The notes under the pieces: model-generated | Seen by the model: the letters and a program-made list of their open reading frames with translations, nothing else | The model's database searches: none | What the model was told of the DNA's origin: nothing | Shown: piece after piece, positions 14,142 to 22,889 of the stretch | How the letters are laid out: each line of letters begins with the position of its first letter | How positions within the stretch are numbered: the stretch's first letter is position 1 | Assembly (NCBI GenBank): GCA_964249755.1 | Contig: CAXUDB010000002.1 | Span: forward strand, 868,001 to 932,000 | Direction: 5' to 3' | Length of the DNA: 64,000 bases | From: Ilyomonas sp964249755 | GTDB taxonomy: Bacteria > Bacteroidota > Bacteroidia > Chitinophagales > Chitinophagaceae | Position numbers and translations under genes: made by a program

Positions 14142-16745
14142 ATGAGAAAACTGTGGCTGACTGGCTTGTGTGCAGGACTATTATTGTCTGCACAGGCTCA
14201 GAATGATACCAAACCAAACACCGACACTACTGCGCATCCCGATTCTACTGTTTTGGAAGACATGAAGGACAATGTGCAGGACAACATCCCAACCATTTCA
14301 TTAGACGACAACGATTTCAGCGATGCAGCCGCAACACAGAACATCTCTTCGCAGTTAACGGCAGGGAGAGACCCGTTTTACAATGCAGCCGCTTTCAATT
14401 TTGGTCCTGCGCGTTACCGGCTGCGCGGCTACGACAATGATTTTTCATCTGTTTACATCAACGGCATCTCCATGGATAACCTCGACAATGGCTTTACGCC
14501 CTGGGGTTTGTGGGGTGGGCTGAACGATGTGTTCCGCAACCGCGATATTAACTTCGGTGTGCGCTACAATACGTTTGGTTTTGGCGACATTAGCACCACT
14601 ACCAATCTTGATGTTCGCGCCAGCAAGCAGCGCAAACAAACGAGTTTAAGCTACGCAATCTCCAACCGCAACTATACGCACCGCACGATGTTCACGCATA
14701 GCACCGGCTTAAACAAAAATGGCTGGGCATTTACAGTGTCCGGCTCTTATCGCTATGCCAATGAAGGCTATGTGCCGGGCACATATTACAACGGCGGAAG
14801 CTGGTTTGCGGCGGTTGATAAAAAGTTAGGACAAAAACAATTGTTGTCTTTCATCGCCTTTGGCGCACCTACCGAGAACGGGCGCCAGGCAGCCGCTACG
14901 CAGGAGATCATGGATTTGGCAGGAACGCATTATTACAATCCATCGTGGGGCTATCAGAATGGCAAGAAGCGCAATGCCAACGTGGCAAAGACAGACCAGC
15001 CGGTTTTTATTCTCACACATGAATATCGCATCTCGAATAAAACCAATTTGGTTTCATCCGTCTCTTATTCTTTTGGCGAGCGTTCTGTATCGGGTATTGA
15101 TTGGTACAATGCTGCTGATCCAAGACCGGATTATTACCGCTACCTGCCCAGCTACTACGAAGCGAATGATAACGATGCAATGGCAGCGCAGGTTAGGTCT
15201 TTATTGAATTCGAGCGAAGCGGCAAGACAAATTAACTGGGATAATTTATACGCTGTTAACCGCGATAACACTTCCAAGATAGAAGATGCGAACGGCGTTG
15301 CCGGCAACACGGTAACCGGCAACCGCTCATTTTATATTTTGGGCGAAAGAGTAACCAATGTAAAGCGTTTCGCCGCCAACATCGTATTAAACACACGCAT
15401 CAACAACCACATTGATTTTACCGGCGGTTTATCTTTTCAATCTACCCGCAACAATTATTTTCAACGCGTAAAAGATTTGTTGGGTGGTCAGTTTTGGGTA
15501 AACCTGAACCAATTTGCGCAGCGCGATTTTCCTGATAACAACGCGGCTTATCAGAACGACCTAAACAACCCGAACAAAATTGTTTACGAAGGCGACCGCT
15601 ATGGCTACGATTACAACATCAACATTAATAAACCACAAGGTTGGGCGCAATTTGTAATGAGATTAAACAAATGGGATTTTTATGCTGCCGGCGAGGCTTC
15701 ACAAACTGCTTTCCGTCGCGTGGGCAATGTGCGCAATGGTCTGTTTCCAGATGATTCTTATGGCAAGTCTGACCTTCATACCTTCAATAATTTCTCTGCC
15801 AAAGGCGGCATCACGTACAAGCTCAATGGCAGAAATTATTTCTACCTGAATGGAGCTGCCATTACTCGCGCGCCTTACTACGACAACTCTTACGTATCGC
15901 CCCGCACACGCGATTATGTGCAGGATAATTTGCGCAGCGAAGACATACAAACAATAGAAGCTGGCTATGTGCTGAACGCGCCGAAAATAAAACTGCGTGC
16001 TTCGGGTTATTACACCTCCATGCAGCACGGCTTTAATGTAATGACGTTTTATTACGACGAATACCAGGACTTTGTAAATTATGCCTTGAGCAATATCGAC
16101 CGCTTGTATTTTGGTGGCGAGTTTGGTGCAGAAGTGAAGGCTGCGCGCAATATAACAGTGAATGCAGCAGCCTCAATAGGAAGGTATTATTACAACAGTC
16201 GTCAGCACGCAGTAGTAACGGTAGATAACACGGCCGAAACCATCACCGAAGCAACCGTGTATTCACAGAATTTCCGGGTATCGGGCACGCCGCAGGAAGC
16301 GTATAGTTTAGGGGTTACCTATCGCTCGCCTAAATTTTGGTTTGTGAGCCTGACGGGAAATTATTTCGACCAGATGTGGCTTGATTTTAACCCGCTTCGC
16401 CGCACGTATGCTGCTACCGATGGCGTAAACAATCCGGACGATCCGAAGACGCATGCGATATTAGATCAGACACGTTTGGATGCGCAATACACGGTTGATT
16501 TCTTTGGTGGTTATTCCTGGAAAATTCCTAACGCTTACATCGGTGAAAGCAAGCGTCCGCTCTACTTAGCCATTAATGCCGGCGTAAACAATTTAACCAA
16601 TAACAAAGACATTACCACCGGCGGTTACGAGCAGTTACGTTATGACTTTTCTGCACCCGCTTCGGAGAACTTGCTGAAGTTTCCACCCAAATATTATTAT
16701 GCTTACGGACTGAATTATTTCATCAGCCTGCAGCTTCGCTTTTAA
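14142..16745 (+). CDS. TonB-dependent outer-membrane receptor
   Basis: An 867-residue receptor. The start is MRKLWLTGLCAGLLLSAQAQ at 14142; the frame from 14064 adds only non-signal residues. A short acidic N-terminal region is followed by a plug domain (YRLRGYDNDFSSVYINGISM and the WGLWGGLNDVF segment) and a 22-strand-type barrel rich in aromatic and Asn residues, ending in the typical LQLRF. There is no CarboxypepD_reg domain at the N-terminus and no SusD partner, so it is not a SusCD pair. With the DUF5689 lipoprotein 53 bp downstream and the divergent EEP hydrolase it forms a recurrent Bacteroidota locus whose substrate is not settled. Confidence 0.92.
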   Translation: MRKLWLTGLCAGLLLSAQAQNDTKPNTDTTAHPDSTVLEDMKDNVQDNIPTISLDDNDFSDAAATQNISSQLTAGRDPFYNAAAFNFGPARYRLRGYDNDFSSVYINGISMDNLDNGFTPWGLWGGLNDVFRNRDINFGVRYNTFGFGDISTTTNLDVRASKQRKQTSLSYAISNRNYTHRTMFTHSTGLNKNGWAFTVSGSYRYANEGYVPGTYYNGGSWFAAVDKKLGQKQLLSFIAFGAPTENGRQAAATQEIMDLAGTHYYNPSWGYQNGKKRNANVAKTDQPVFILTHEYRISNKTNLVSSVSYSFGERSVSGIDWYNAADPRPDYYRYLPSYYEANDNDAMAAQVRSLLNSSEAARQINWDNLYAVNRDNTSKIEDANGVAGNTVTGNRSFYILGERVTNVKRFAANIVLNTRINNHIDFTGGLSFQSTRNNYFQRVKDLLGGQFWVNLNQFAQRDFPDNNAAYQNDLNNPNKIVYEGDRYGYDYNININKPQGWAQFVMRLNKWDFYAAGEASQTAFRRVGNVRNGLFPDDSYGKSDLHTFNNFSAKGGITYKLNGRNYFYLNGAAITRAPYYDNSYVSPRTRDYVQDNLRSEDIQTIEAGYVLNAPKIKLRASGYYTSMQHGFNVMTFYYDEYQDFVNYALSNIDRLYFGGEFGAEVKAARNITVNAAASIGRYYYNSRQHAVVTVDNTAETITEATVYSQNFRVSGTPQEAYSLGVTYRSPKFWFVSLTGNYFDQMWLDFNPLRRTYAATDGVNNPDDPKTHAILDQTRLDAQYTVDFFGGYSWKIPNAYIGESKRPLYLAINAGVNNLTNNKDITTGGYEQLRYDFSAPASENLLKFPPKYYYAYGLNYFISLQLRF

Positions 16746-16798
16746 CTGAATTAATACACCATTACTACCATTCACTCATTGCTTATATCAACATTATT

Positions 16799-18832
16799 AT
16801 GAAAAATAGATCATCCCGCGTGCTGTTGTTTGCTTCCAGCCTGGCAGCCTTGTTCATTGTTGTAATTATATCGTGTAACAAAAAATTTGATGCACCACCG
16901 GCGTACATACCACCGAATATAGGTGCCACTACCACCATTGCTGCGCTAAAAGCAATGCATGTGTCAGGCAGTGTAGATTCTATCACCACGGATATGATTA
17001 TCGGCGGTGTTGTAATTGCCAACGATTCAAGTGGTAATTTCTACAAGCAAATTATAATACAGGATACCACTGGTGGTATTGCTATCAGTATTGATGATTA
17101 CAACTTATATGCTTCTTTCCCCATTGGACGTAAAGTATATGTAAAGCTGAAAGGTTTGTACATGGCGGAAGACGCCGGCTTGCTGCTTATCGGTGGAACG
17201 CCCGACAATGGTGGCGCCGTATCAGGCATTGCCAGCCGCCTGAAAGACCAGTATTTGGTAAAGGCAGAGATTAATGTGCCTGTAACACCTGCTTTGGTGA
17301 CAATTGCAGATGTAAAAAACAACCCAACGAAATATATGTATATGCTGGTGCAGTTTCAAAATTTTGAAGTGAAGCCTTCCGATACTGCCAAAACATATGC
17401 GTTCTCTTCGGCTACTTCTACAACGGATGCCAACATCAGTGTGAAGGCTTGTGGCTCGAACGATACCATGATTATCCGCACCAGCGGTTACTCTTATTTT
17501 GCCAATGTAAATGTGCCCAATGGAAACGGCACACTCACTGCTGTGTATGCCTACTACAAAAGTCCTTACAATGGAAAGATTACGCCGCAGGTAATTATCC
17601 GTGATACCTCGGATGTACAGTTTACCGGCTCGCGCTGCGATGGTACAGAGCCGCCTCCAACCGGCAATGGTGTTCTCACTTCTATCAAGAACATCCGCGC
17701 GATGTACACAGGCAGCAATACTAAACTCGGCGCATACAAAATTGGCGGTGTGGTTATCTCTGATGCCTCCAGTAAAAATGTGTCTTCCGGCTCTGTTATT
17801 TTGCAGGATGGCGACCGTGGTATCTCGGTTTATTTTGGAGGTTCTGTTTCCTATAATGTAGGCGATTCAATTGTGCTGGATGTTACAGGTGATTCCTTGC
17901 TTAACTACAGAGGTTCACTCGAGATTAAAACACCTTATGGCGCTACACCACCTACACCAATAGCTACTGGCAAAACCATTGCACCGAACGTGCTTACAGT
18001 ATCTCAATTGAATGCGTCTTTGTCGGATATAGAATTTACGCTTGTGCAAATTAAAAGCGGAACCGCTTCGGGTGCTTCAACTTTTTCGGGCAACCAAAAG
18101 CTTACTGATGCGACTGGAGATATTACTTTATACACTTCAGGCAGCGCAACGTTCGCTTCTTCCACATTACCTTCCGGCGCAAAAGACTGGACAGGTTACG
18201 GCAGTTTCTTCAATACAACCAAACAATTCCAGATTCGCAACACGGGTGATATAACGGATGCAACTGGCGGCGGTGGCGGTACCGATACGACCGTAATCCC
18301 TCCGCCTCCTCCACCCGGTGGTTCAGATTTGTTGATTTCTGAATATGTAGAAGGTTCTTCCAACAACAAGTATTTAGAGATTTATAATGCAGGTTCTACA
18401 GCGGCTGATTTATCAAAATATACGCTTAAACTATATGCAAATGGCGGAACAACTGTAACCAACCAGGCCACGTTAGATACATTGTTTAGCTCGGCTACTT
18501 TACCGGCAGGTGGCATCATTGTTATCCAGCAACCATCGGCTACGCTGGCATTGCCTTCCGGCGTAACGGCGAGCAGCTCTTCCGTTTGTAATTTTAATGG
18601 TGATGATGCTATTACCTTAGAAAAGAATGGTGTGGTGATTGATGCGTTTGGAACGGTAGGAACTGATCCCGGCACAAGCTGGACGGTTGGTAGCGATGCC
18701 AGCGGCGCAGTAGATCATTCGGTAAGAAGAAACGCTTCGGTAACCGCCGGAAACCCAAGCTGGACTTCGTCTTCAATCAGCGAATGGATAGTGGGAGCGA
18801 AGGATGACGTTTCTAATTTAGGCACACGATAA
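16799..18832 (+). CDS. DUF5689 and lamin-tail-domain surface lipoprotein
   Basis: A 677-residue lipoprotein with the signal LFIVVIISC ending at Cys 27. Residues about 40-280 form a DUF5689 domain (TTIAALKAMH, DMIIGGVVIANDSSGNFYKQ) and 290-500 a second copy (LTSIKNIRAMY, YKIGGVVISDASSKNVSSGS). After a Gly/Pro-rich linker (GGGGGTDTTVIPPPPPPGGS) there is a lamin-tail domain (LLISEYVEGSSNNKYLEIYN). Lamin-tail and DUF5689 domains accompany secreted nucleases and phosphatases. It is co-transcribed with the TonB receptor and likely acts as its surface substrate-binding partner. A strong terminator follows. Confidence 0.88.
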   Translation: MKNRSSRVLLFASSLAALFIVVIISCNKKFDAPPAYIPPNIGATTTIAALKAMHVSGSVDSITTDMIIGGVVIANDSSGNFYKQIIIQDTTGGIAISIDDYNLYASFPIGRKVYVKLKGLYMAEDAGLLLIGGTPDNGGAVSGIASRLKDQYLVKAEINVPVTPALVTIADVKNNPTKYMYMLVQFQNFEVKPSDTAKTYAFSSATSTTDANISVKACGSNDTMIIRTSGYSYFANVNVPNGNGTLTAVYAYYKSPYNGKITPQVIIRDTSDVQFTGSRCDGTEPPPTGNGVLTSIKNIRAMYTGSNTKLGAYKIGGVVISDASSKNVSSGSVILQDGDRGISVYFGGSVSYNVGDSIVLDVTGDSLLNYRGSLEIKTPYGATPPTPIATGKTIAPNVLTVSQLNASLSDIEFTLVQIKSGTASGASTFSGNQKLTDATGDITLYTSGSATFASSTLPSGAKDWTGYGSFFNTTKQFQIRNTGDITDATGGGGGTDTTVIPPPPPPGGSDLLISEYVEGSSNNKYLEIYNAGSTAADLSKYTLKLYANGGTTVTNQATLDTLFSSATLPAGGIIVIQQPSATLALPSGVTASSSSVCNFNGDDAITLEKNGVVIDAFGTVGTDPGTSWTVGSDASGAVDHSVRRNASVTAGNPSWTSSSISEWIVGAKDDVSNLGTR

Positions 18833-18849
18833 TCTTGTTTTGTCTTTAT

Positions 18850-18886
18850 AAAAATGCCTTGTTGCTCCCAGCAACAAGGCATTTTT
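18850..18886. terminator. Rho-independent terminator
   Basis: A perfect 16-bp stem, AAAAATGCCTTGTTGC/GCAACAAGGCATTTTT, with the loop TCCCA. It ends the TonB receptor-DUF5689 operon. Confidence 0.95.
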
Positions 18887-18974
18887 ATGGAAGTAATCCC
18901 TGAACATCGGCCACACACTTTGCAATACCCAAAAGGCTGTTTTTCTAAGGCATTATTCTTGATTTATTCAAACC

Positions 18975-19700
18975 ATGAACTTTCTGAAAATTTATTTTTC
19001 TGTTCTTCTGCTGGTGCTTTTTTCTTTCTCTTCTATTGCACAGAAAAGATTGATTAAAGGGTATGTGCGCGACAGTATTACCGGCGTTCCGATTGTGAAT
19101 GCTATTATCTCCAATGAAAACACAAGGAAGCTGATAACACCTGATCAGAATGGATTCTTTAGCATTACGGCATCACGTGGCGATTACATCATCATCAATG
19201 CATTCAATTATACTTTCGACACACTGAAAGCAACAGCCAATTTGCCAGACACATTGCGCATCGCATTAATTCGTGTGAATGAAATTTTGCCTGGCGTAAC
19301 AGTAACGACTGGAGGTTATACACGCTACCAGTTAGACAGCCTGCGTCGTCATGATGAGTTTGTAAGTGATATGGGAGGTATCGGCAAAATGCCTAAGGTG
19401 AGCAAAGCAGATAACATGGGCGCAGGTATCGGCATCAACCTCGATGCTTTTGCGCGGAAACGTACCAAAGACAGAAACAAGGCTTATTCGACTTTCACTT
19501 ATTTAGAGAAACAGGCCTATATAGATTACCGGTTTTCGCCGCAGAATGTTTCGCAGATTACAGGCCTAAAAGGTGATTCGCTTGTTGCCTTTATGCGCCG
19601 CTATACACCTACTTACGACTGGCTAAGAGAACATCCTGCCAACGAGGACATTTTATATTATGTGAATGAGAAGATAAAAGAGTCCGGACAAGAGAAATAA
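18975..19700 (+). CDS. Secreted protein with carboxypeptidase-like regulatory domain
   Basis: A 241-residue protein with a signal peptide (FSVLLLVLFSFSSIAQ). A CarboxypepD_reg_2 beta-sandwich spans about residues 22-110: LIKGYVRDSITGVPIVNAII, TPDQNGFFSI, then DTLRIALIRV. The C-terminal half is basic and helical with no recognised domain. Proteins of this type usually sit on the periplasmic face of the outer membrane. It is a single gene, preceded by a terminator and followed by a convergent CPBP protease. Confidence 0.82.
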   Translation: MNFLKIYFSVLLLVLFSFSSIAQKRLIKGYVRDSITGVPIVNAIISNENTRKLITPDQNGFFSITASRGDYIIINAFNYTFDTLKATANLPDTLRIALIRVNEILPGVTVTTGGYTRYQLDSLRRHDEFVSDMGGIGKMPKVSKADNMGAGIGINLDAFARKRTKDRNKAYSTFTYLEKQAYIDYRFSPQNVSQITGLKGDSLVAFMRRYTPTYDWLREHPANEDILYYVNEKIKESGQEK

Positions 19701-19710
19701 TGGTTCCTTG

Positions 19711-20691
19711 TTAGTCTTCAACTTTTTTCTCATTACTCTCCGTTGGTAATTGGTATTCCTCCGTTATGTGGTTTTGCGTTACCTGTTCAGTCTTCATGCT
19801 TTCGCGTTTAAAAAAAACAAATAAAGCCAGCACGCCAATAATAGCGGCAATACCTACATAAACGGGATAAGAATCGTCTTCTAAACTTTTTTCGGTTAGT
19901 TTGCCGGAACGGCTGAGCATATACAAACCGGTAACCACTACGGCGTTGTTTAAAAAATGCACTGTGATGTTGAGCCAGATATTTTTTCCGTAATAAAAAA
20001 CATAACCCAATAACAACCCAAGAAAAAACCGCGTGAGGAAACCGTAGTAAGAAAAGTGAGCTGCACTGAACAGAATGCTTGTGATAATGATGCCCACTGC
20101 TGCGTTTCCAAACAGTCGAATCAATGTTTGCTGCAAGGCACCCCGAAAAAACATTTCCTCAAACACAGCCGGCAGGAAAGCAATAATAATAAGTGTATAG
20201 AGATAATCGGTAAATGATTTCATTTGCGCCATAGCAAGAACTTCCTTTGAATATTCATCTTCCAAAGCTTTGAACTTTCGTGCCCAGTCAGCAGGTATGG
20301 GAATCGCTTCGTTAATCTGTGAAAGGATACTTTGCGCAAACAATGCTGCAATCACCAGCAACAAAATAATATAGAATTGCTTGGCTGTGGACTGACCCCT
20401 AAAACCAAGATAACCGTTGGGACTTTTATAAACAATAGCTGCCATAGCATAAGCCGGCAAAGCGAATAAACAGAACGTAGAGGCAGCCTGCACAAACCTC
20501 ATTACCCCAATGTTTTTGGGGTCTCGTAAAGCCTTTTCTATATCCTCGAAACGGATGTGAAGGACAAGTAAAGGCGTAGCAATGGTAACGACAGCCGCCA
20601 GCATGAAACCTGCTCCGGTCAAACCGATTAAAATGCCCAACTGTCCGAAGGAAGAAACAGCTAACAGGGGACTACGAAACCCATTATTCAT
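19711..20691 (-). CDS. CPBP family intramembrane glutamic endopeptidase
   Basis: A 326-residue polytopic membrane protein with about eight helices. The Abi/CPBP motifs are all present: EEMFFRG (motif 1, EExxxR), SAAHFSYYG (motif 2, FxxxH type) and HFLNNAVVV (motif 3, HxxxN). The family includes Rce1-like proteases and bacteriocin self-immunity proteins; in Bacteroidota most members are uncharacterised. The tail (residues 300-326) is hydrophilic and acidic. It is convergent with the preceding gene, 10 bp stop to stop. Confidence 0.88.
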   Translation of the reverse strand: MNNGFRSPLLAVSSFGQLGILIGLTGAGFMLAAVVTIATPLLVLHIRFEDIEKALRDPKNIGVMRFVQAASTFCLFALPAYAMAAIVYKSPNGYLGFRGQSTAKQFYIILLLVIAALFAQSILSQINEAIPIPADWARKFKALEDEYSKEVLAMAQMKSFTDYLYTLIIIAFLPAVFEEMFFRGALQQTLIRLFGNAAVGIIITSILFSAAHFSYYGFLTRFFLGLLLGYVFYYGKNIWLNITVHFLNNAVVVTGLYMLSRSGKLTEKSLEDDSYPVYVGIAAIIGVLALFVFFKRESMKTEQVTQNHITEEYQLPTESNEKKVED

Positions 20692-20788
20692 GATAGAATT
20701 TAATACTGGCGAAGATAGCGAAAGCCGGGTGAGATAAGCGATGAAAGGGAAGAGTAGCCAGGCAATCAGCCGCTTCTTTTACATTCTC

Positions 20789-20796
20789 TATTTTTG
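20789..20796 (+). promoter_or_regulatory. Candidate -7 box (TATTTTTG) just upstream of lipB
   Basis: TATTTTTG fits TAnnTTTG and ends 5 bp before the lipB ATG at 20802. If it is the active promoter the transcript would be leaderless or nearly so. No -33 box is evident, so this is tentative. Confidence 0.3.
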
Positions 20797-20801
20797 CAGT
20801 A

Positions 20802-21524
20802 ATGAATAACATAGTGTTTGAAGACAGAGGCGTTGAATCTTACAAATCAACCTGGGATTACCAGGAAGCTTTGCTTCAGAAAAACCTTTCCCTGAAAAGA
20901 GAGAACCTCCCAACAGAACAGCGGCTCGTTTTTGTAGAGCATCTGCCGGTATATACGCTTGGTAAAAGCGGCAAACCGGAGCACATGCTGCTGAATGAAA
21001 AAGAACAATCAGATAAAGGCGTTGAGTATTTTCATACCAATCGCGGCGGCGACATAACCTTTCATGGCTATGGTCAATTGGTAGGTTACCCCATACTGGA
21101 TTTGGAAACATTCAAACCCGATTTAGGCTGGTATCTGCGCAGCCTCGAAGAAGTCATTATACTTACACTCTCTCATTATGGCTTACAAGGGGAGAGGAGT
21201 AAAGGTGAAACCGGTGTGTGGCTGGATGCATCAATAAGAGGTAAAGAACGTAAGCTATGCGCAATGGGAATCCGCTGTAGCCGATGGATAACGATGCATG
21301 GCTTTGCTTTGAATGTAAATACCGACCTGGATTACTTTTCTAATATTATCCCTTGCGGCATCGTAAATAAAAAAGTAACTTCTTTGAAAGAAGAATTGGG
21401 CGAAAGCATAGACATGAATAAAGTGAAAAGGCTGGTGAAAGAAAAGTTTGAACAGGTTTTTGATGTAACCTTTACCGGCTCAGAACACGGGCAAACCGTT
21501 TCACATCAGCCAGCGGCTCAATAG
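20802..21524 (+). CDS. lipB: Octanoyltransferase LipB
   Basis: Transfers octanoate from acyl-carrier protein to lipoyl domains, the first step of lipoate attachment. A 240-residue protein with LipB motifs: RGGDITFHGYGQLVGYPILD (substrate-binding loop), TGVWLD, KLCAMGIRCSRWITMHGFAL (catalytic Cys and Lys region appear as usual for the family) and NVNTDLDYFSNIIPCGI (catalytic Cys near the end). The last 53 bp overlap the convergent FAD-oxidoreductase gene. Lipoylated targets would include the pyruvate dehydrogenase complex, whose E1-alpha gene is at 40201. Confidence 0.95.
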   Translation: MNNIVFEDRGVESYKSTWDYQEALLQKNLSLKRENLPTEQRLVFVEHLPVYTLGKSGKPEHMLLNEKEQSDKGVEYFHTNRGGDITFHGYGQLVGYPILDLETFKPDLGWYLRSLEEVIILTLSHYGLQGERSKGETGVWLDASIRGKERKLCAMGIRCSRWITMHGFALNVNTDLDYFSNIIPCGIVNKKVTSLKEELGESIDMNKVKRLVKEKFEQVFDVTFTGSEHGQTVSHQPAAQ

Positions 21525-22527
21525 GTGACTGATGCACCAGGTGCTGCGCAAACTGGTGCGCGAAATATGGCGCTAAAGAAGAGCCTTTCGTGCCCATTCC
21601 GTTGAGGATGCCAACAGCAGGATAAACAGGATGCAACCCAACAAACGGCCTTCGCTCTACATTAGCAGGGCGCTCGGCCGCAAGATGATCTTCTATTGTG
21701 AAAGGCAGGCGCAGCCAGTATTTCAGCTGTTCTTCTGTTTTCTTCTGGAACGCTTCTGTAGGCTTCATATCTTCATATTGCCAGGTATAATTAGAACCCA
21801 CCCAAAATATATCTTTTTCTTTCCACGGAACGATATTGATGCCTTGCTTGTAAATGTGATTTTGCGATAGTCCGGCTATGCGTACCAGCAAAGCTTCGCC
21901 TTTATTAAACGCAAAAGGCAGCTTATCGAAATAAGGATTGGTGCTACCCGCCACACCATCACAAAAGATAATTTTTTCAGCAATTATGTTGTTGTATTTT
22001 ACGTGGTCAGGGCTAACGAAGAGGTCGCTCAACTCAAACTTTTCTTCCGATAAGCAATTCCTTTTCCGTAAATGCGCTCGCCATTGCTTCAGGAGCGCTT
22101 GCACATCGGTAAGGAAACAAGGATTGATTTCGCCGATGCCGTAGTTGAACCTAAAGACTAAATCCTGTGCATCTGTTTCATTCCGTATTTTCAGCAGTTC
22201 CGGCTCTTCTTTACAGCGGTCTTCAAAAGCCTCTCTCATTTGCAGCGTGGCAAAAAAATCAAGCACATTACACTGCCGGATGAGGGATGCATTCAGCTCT
22301 TTACCCAGTGTTGTATAAGCCGATTTGCAAAACGGCAGCAACTCATCAATCAGCCAGGTTTTTACAATGCGACGACCCGTCACAGGATTAATGATTCCAC
22401 TTGCCACGCGGCTAGCGGAATTGGAACCTGCCGTATCTATTACCAACACATCCCTGCCTTCTTTTTGCAGGTAATAGCTGAGAAACGTTCCGCAAAGACC
22501 TTGTCCAACAATGATATATTGAGGCAT
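21472..22527 (-). CDS. FAD-dependent amino-acid oxidoreductase (DAO family)
   Basis: A 351-residue flavoprotein. The N-terminus has the dinucleotide-binding motif YIIVGQGLCGTFLSYYL (GxGxxG) with acidic residue at the strand end (VLVIDTAG), then SRVASGIINPVTGRR, characteristic of the DAO/MnmC-C-like group. The C-terminal RRPFVGLHPVYPAVGILNGM and GTKGSSLAPYFA complete the FAD fold. It probably oxidises an amine or amino acid; substrate unknown. It overlaps lipB tail to tail by 53 bp, which is long for convergent genes but both frames have conserved residues there. Confidence 0.85.
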   Translation of the reverse strand: MPQYIIVGQGLCGTFLSYYLQKEGRDVLVIDTAGSNSASRVASGIINPVTGRRIVKTWLIDELLPFCKSAYTTLGKELNASLIRQCNVLDFFATLQMREAFEDRCKEEPELLKIRNETDAQDLVFRFNYGIGEINPCFLTDVQALLKQWRAHLRKRNCLSEEKFELSDLFVSPDHVKYNNIIAEKIIFCDGVAGSTNPYFDKLPFAFNKGEALLVRIAGLSQNHIYKQGINIVPWKEKDIFWVGSNYTWQYEDMKPTEAFQKKTEEQLKYWLRLPFTIEDHLAAERPANVERRPFVGLHPVYPAVGILNGMGTKGSSLAPYFAHQFAQHLVHQSPIEPLADVKRFARVLSR

Positions 22528-22727
22528 ATAAGTATATGTTGCAGTAGAAATAAATTTTTTGATGAGTGACTATTGTCTCTCTTTCTTTAGCTGTCCGCTG
22601 TTGTTACAACGAGTTATATCAGTATGGCTACCAAATGAGCAAATGTTTCGGTGAACGTCAAAAAAAAATTTTTTGTATTCATAAATCTTATATTTTTGAC
22701 ATGTTTTTTAAGGGTTTAGGGTTGAAA

Positions 22728-22760
22728 AAATTTCCTGTGTCTACAGGAAATTTCTTTTTT
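22728..22760 (+). terminator. Terminator-like hairpin in the divergent gap before malQ
   Basis: AAATTTCCTGT (22728-22738), loop GTCT, ACAGGAAATTT (22743-22753), then CTTTTTT. It faces the plus strand, although no plus-strand gene precedes it: the gene to the left is transcribed away. It could therefore be an attenuator in the malQ leader or the end of a short untranslated RNA. See the related finding. Confidence 0.7.
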
Positions 22761-22889
22761 AACAGCTTCTGTTTTCTCTTTTTTAATCCCTGTTTCATTC
22801 TTGCTTCTTTCGCTCTCTCAATGGTTTTGCTGGTATATTAATTGATTCCATTCGGTTCGTTATGTTCTGACGAATATAACCGGCAATGT

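Noticed and set aside
21472..21524. 53-bp overlap of lipB and the FAD oxidoreductase as a fusion or frameshift
   Set aside because: Genes are convergent, both ends look natural, and both proteins have normal length.
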